Assembly (NCBI GenBank): GCA_039820545.1
Contig: JBCBPW010000026.1
Location: forward strand, 1 to 64,000
Origin: JALEFZ01 sp039820545
Lineage (GTDB): Bacteria; Bacteroidota; Bacteroidia; J057
Reading direction: 5' to 3'
DNA length: 64,000 nt
Below are positions 62,215 to 64,000 of this stretch, in pieces; the stretch's first letter is position 1, and the number at the start of each line of letters is the position of its first letter. The notes under the pieces were generated by a model, which saw only the letters and a list, made by a program, of their open reading frames with translations, was not told the origin of the DNA and did not search any database. A program made the position numbers and the translations under genes.

Positions 62215-64000
62215 ATGGCAGCTATTGCGACGATGGATGACATCAGGGAATTTGAAAAGATTCCGCTTTCATCCCGTAACCTACCCAAGAGTACATTCGA
62301 GGCGATCTCTCGTGGTGCCGCTCACGGATTGGAGCGCCCTGCATTGAGTTTTTTTCTTCAGGCCAAGGGCGATGCTTTTATGAAGCCTGAAGTATATAGT
62401 TATGGAGACTTTTTGGGGAATATTCGTCAAGTAGCCAATATGTTTCGCGATCTAGGGATCAAGGACCATGATGTCGTATCCTTTGTTTTGCCCAACCTTC
62501 CCGAAACGCATTTTACGATCTGGGGAGGAGAGTATGCAGGAATTGTGAATCCCATCAATCCTCTGCTAGAACCCCATGTAATCAAAGAGATCCTTCAAGC
62601 TGCTGGGACAAAGGTCCTCGTAACCCTTTCTTCCTTTCCCAATACAGATCTTTGGGAGAAGATCGATGCCATTCGTCATGAGGTTCCTACGCTCAAAACC
62701 ATTTTACGCATCAATCTAGAAGATCATCTCTCAGGGGTAGCCAAAGTAGCCATCAAAGGACTCACTTTTTTCAAGCGTCAATTCCGCAAGGTGGAAGGAC
62801 AGCGCATCCTAGATTTTAACCAAAACCGCAAAGCCTATCCCAAGGAAAATTTTCTTTTTGAGCGCGACATTCAGCCTGATGACATCGCTTCTTATTTTCA
62901 TACGGGAGGGACTACGGGTACACCCAAACTGGCCATGCATACACATGGAAATGAAGTCTTTGATGCATGGGCGGGTATACAAGCGATGGACCTCAATACA
63001 CCTGACAAAAAGTTCTTTTGTGGACTTCCCCTTTTCCATGTAAATGGTGTGCTCGTCACAGGTCTTGGACCCTTCGGCAATGGCGCACATGTGGTTCTCG
63101 CTACTCCTCAAGGGTATCGCGGGGAGGGCGTAATCCCCAACTTTTGGCGCATCGTCGATCACTATAAATTGAATTTTTTTAGTGGAGTACCGACCGTTTA
63201 TTCCGCCCTGCTCAATGTTCCTATTGGCAATTCGAAAGTGGACGCTCTTGATTTTGCGATCTGTGGGGCAGCTCCTATGCCTGTAGAGGTATTCAAGCAG
63301 TTTGAGCGCTATAGTGGGGTGAAGATCATCGAAGGGTACGGATGTACGGAGGGTGCCTGTGCCAGTTCAGTCAATCCTGCTTATGGAGATCGTCGGGTAG
63401 GATCAGTCGGATTTCCTTTTCCCTATCAAGAAATGAAAATCTTGGTTCTGAATGAGGAGGGGAAGTTTGATCACGAAGGATCGGACAATGAAATAGGTCT
63501 CGTGTGTATCCGTGGTGCCAATGTCTTTCCTGGTTATAAGGAAGAGATCCACAACAAAAATATCTGGGTAGATATAGGAGATGGAAAAGGCCCATTTTAC
63601 AATACGGGAGACCTTGGGAGAAAAGATGAGGAGGGATACTTTTGGTTGACAGGCCGTAAGAAAGAATTGATCATTCGAGGGGGACATAATATTGATCCCA
63701 AACTCATCGAAGATCCGTTGACCACGCATCCACATGTGGAGATGGTGGCGGCAGTTCCCAGGCCTGATGCACGTGTAGGCGAAATCCCTGTGGCCTATGT
63801 CAAGCTCAAGCCAGGAAGTAGTGTAAGCAAGGAAGCGCTACTTACCTACGCCATGGAGCGTATCGGTGAGCGAGCGGCCATCCCTAAGCGAATCCAGATT
63901 GTGGATGAATTGCCCGTGACGGCTGTAGGGAAAATATTCAAACCAACGCTGGTGTATCAGGAGATTAAAGACGTATATACACAGGAGGTCAAAAATCTCA
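62215..64000 (+). CDS. Acyl-CoA synthetase (AMP-forming); gene runs off the window edge
   Basis: A class I adenylate-forming enzyme of at least 595 residues, open to the window end, so its stop is not seen. Signs: ATP loop YFHTGGTTGTPKLAMHTHGN, GYGCTEG, TGDLGRKDEEGYFWLTGRKKELI and the catalytic Lys in AVGKIFKP. N-terminal elements (FVLPNLPETHFTIWGGE, GIVNPINPLLEP) match the PRK07529-type bacterial acyl-CoA synthetase rather than the short fatty acid group. It activates a fatty or other carboxylic acid. A near-consensus -7 box (TATCTTTC, 62180-62187) precedes it. Confidence 0.93.
   Translation, partial: MAAIATMDDIREFEKIPLSSRNLPKSTFEAISRGAAHGLERPALSFFLQAKGDAFMKPEVYSYGDFLGNIRQVANMFRDLGIKDHDVVSFVLPNLPETHFTIWGGEYAGIVNPINPLLEPHVIKEILQAAGTKVLVTLSSFPNTDLWEKIDAIRHEVPTLKTILRINLEDHLSGVAKVAIKGLTFFKRQFRKVEGQRILDFNQNRKAYPKENFLFERDIQPDDIASYFHTGGTTGTPKLAMHTHGNEVFDAWAGIQAMDLNTPDKKFFCGLPLFHVNGVLVTGLGPFGNGAHVVLATPQGYRGEGVIPNFWRIVDHYKLNFFSGVPTVYSALLNVPIGNSKVDALDFAICGAAPMPVEVFKQFERYSGVKIIEGYGCTEGACASSVNPAYGDRRVGSVGFPFPYQEMKILVLNEEGKFDHEGSDNEIGLVCIRGANVFPGYKEEIHNKNIWVDIGDGKGPFYNTGDLGRKDEEGYFWLTGRKKELIIRGGHNIDPKLIEDPLTTHPHVEMVAAVPRPDARVGEIPVAYVKLKPGSSVSKEALLTYAMERIGERAAIPKRIQIVDELPVTAVGKIFKPTLVYQEIKDVYTQEVKNL

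Noticed and set aside
1..64000. CRISPR arrays and tRNA or rRNA genes
   Set aside because: No regularly spaced direct repeats and no tRNA-like cloverleaf or TTCGA-type loops were noticed in the gaps, though a covariance-model scan was not possible.

Overview
The window is a gene-dense stretch of a Bacteroidota chromosome of moderate GC. Evidence for the phylum: type IX secretion (T9SS) genes and T9SS-sorted proteins, a FecI/FecR/TonB-receptor/DUF4249 cassette, STN and CarboxypepD_reg domains, DUF3843, and many -7 boxes of the Bacteroidota form TAnnTTTG with few Shine-Dalgarno sequences. The class is not settled; Cytophagia or Saprospiria-like lineages would fit. No rRNA, tRNA, CRISPR array or intact prophage was seen.

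Layout. 1-1207: the end of an AAA ATPase gene followed 1 bp later by a PIN-like gene, a possible conflict module. 1185-6721: a short-chain dehydrogenase, a flavin monooxygenase, a DAO-type oxidase and a cNMP-binding/patatin protein. 6939-9891: a DUF2341 T9SS cargo protein, folD and a low-molecular-weight tyrosine phosphatase. 10120-13943: two POT oligopeptide transporters. 14198-23211: an AcpH-like protein, a PorV/PorQ-type outer membrane protein with a PorU2-type C25 peptidase, and a GT-C-type membrane protein. 23320-27144: glyS, then the selenium pair mnmH-selD. 27278-28407: an IS3 remnant beside an AT-rich orphan response regulator. 28614-36094: an M15 peptidase with an EF-hand-like loop, a secreted unknown, typA, a DUF3843 protein and an isolated nuoH-nuoI pair. 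36141-40136: a LysM transglycosylase, an O-methyltransferase and dnaN.

40365-49227 is on the minus strand: ompA (PorE-like TPR/PD40/CRD/OmpA), purM, then the surface-signalling cassette (ECF sigma factor, FecR anti-sigma factor, TonB transducer, DUF4249 lipoprotein). 49319-56597 holds an MlaE permease, an unknown secreted protein, a DUF885 lipoprotein that has lost its metal motifs, a Crp-type regulator and an NhaC antiporter with an extracytoplasmic N-terminal domain. 56772-60931 holds an EreA/ChaN-like secreted protein and a translationally coupled pair (fibre-like protein and metzincin protease). The window ends with an AlkC-type DNA glycosylase and an acyl-CoA synthetase gene that runs off the edge.

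The strongest theme is envelope export and sensing: T9SS outer membrane parts, at least two T9SS cargoes, a PorE-like peptidoglycan anchor and one complete surface-signalling cassette. The most unusual items are the ATPase/PIN pair, the metal-site-less DUF885 protein, the fibre/metzincin pair, and three genes whose -7 box lies only 4-5 nt before the start codon, suggesting leaderless mRNAs. All family calls come from reading motifs; no database search was run.
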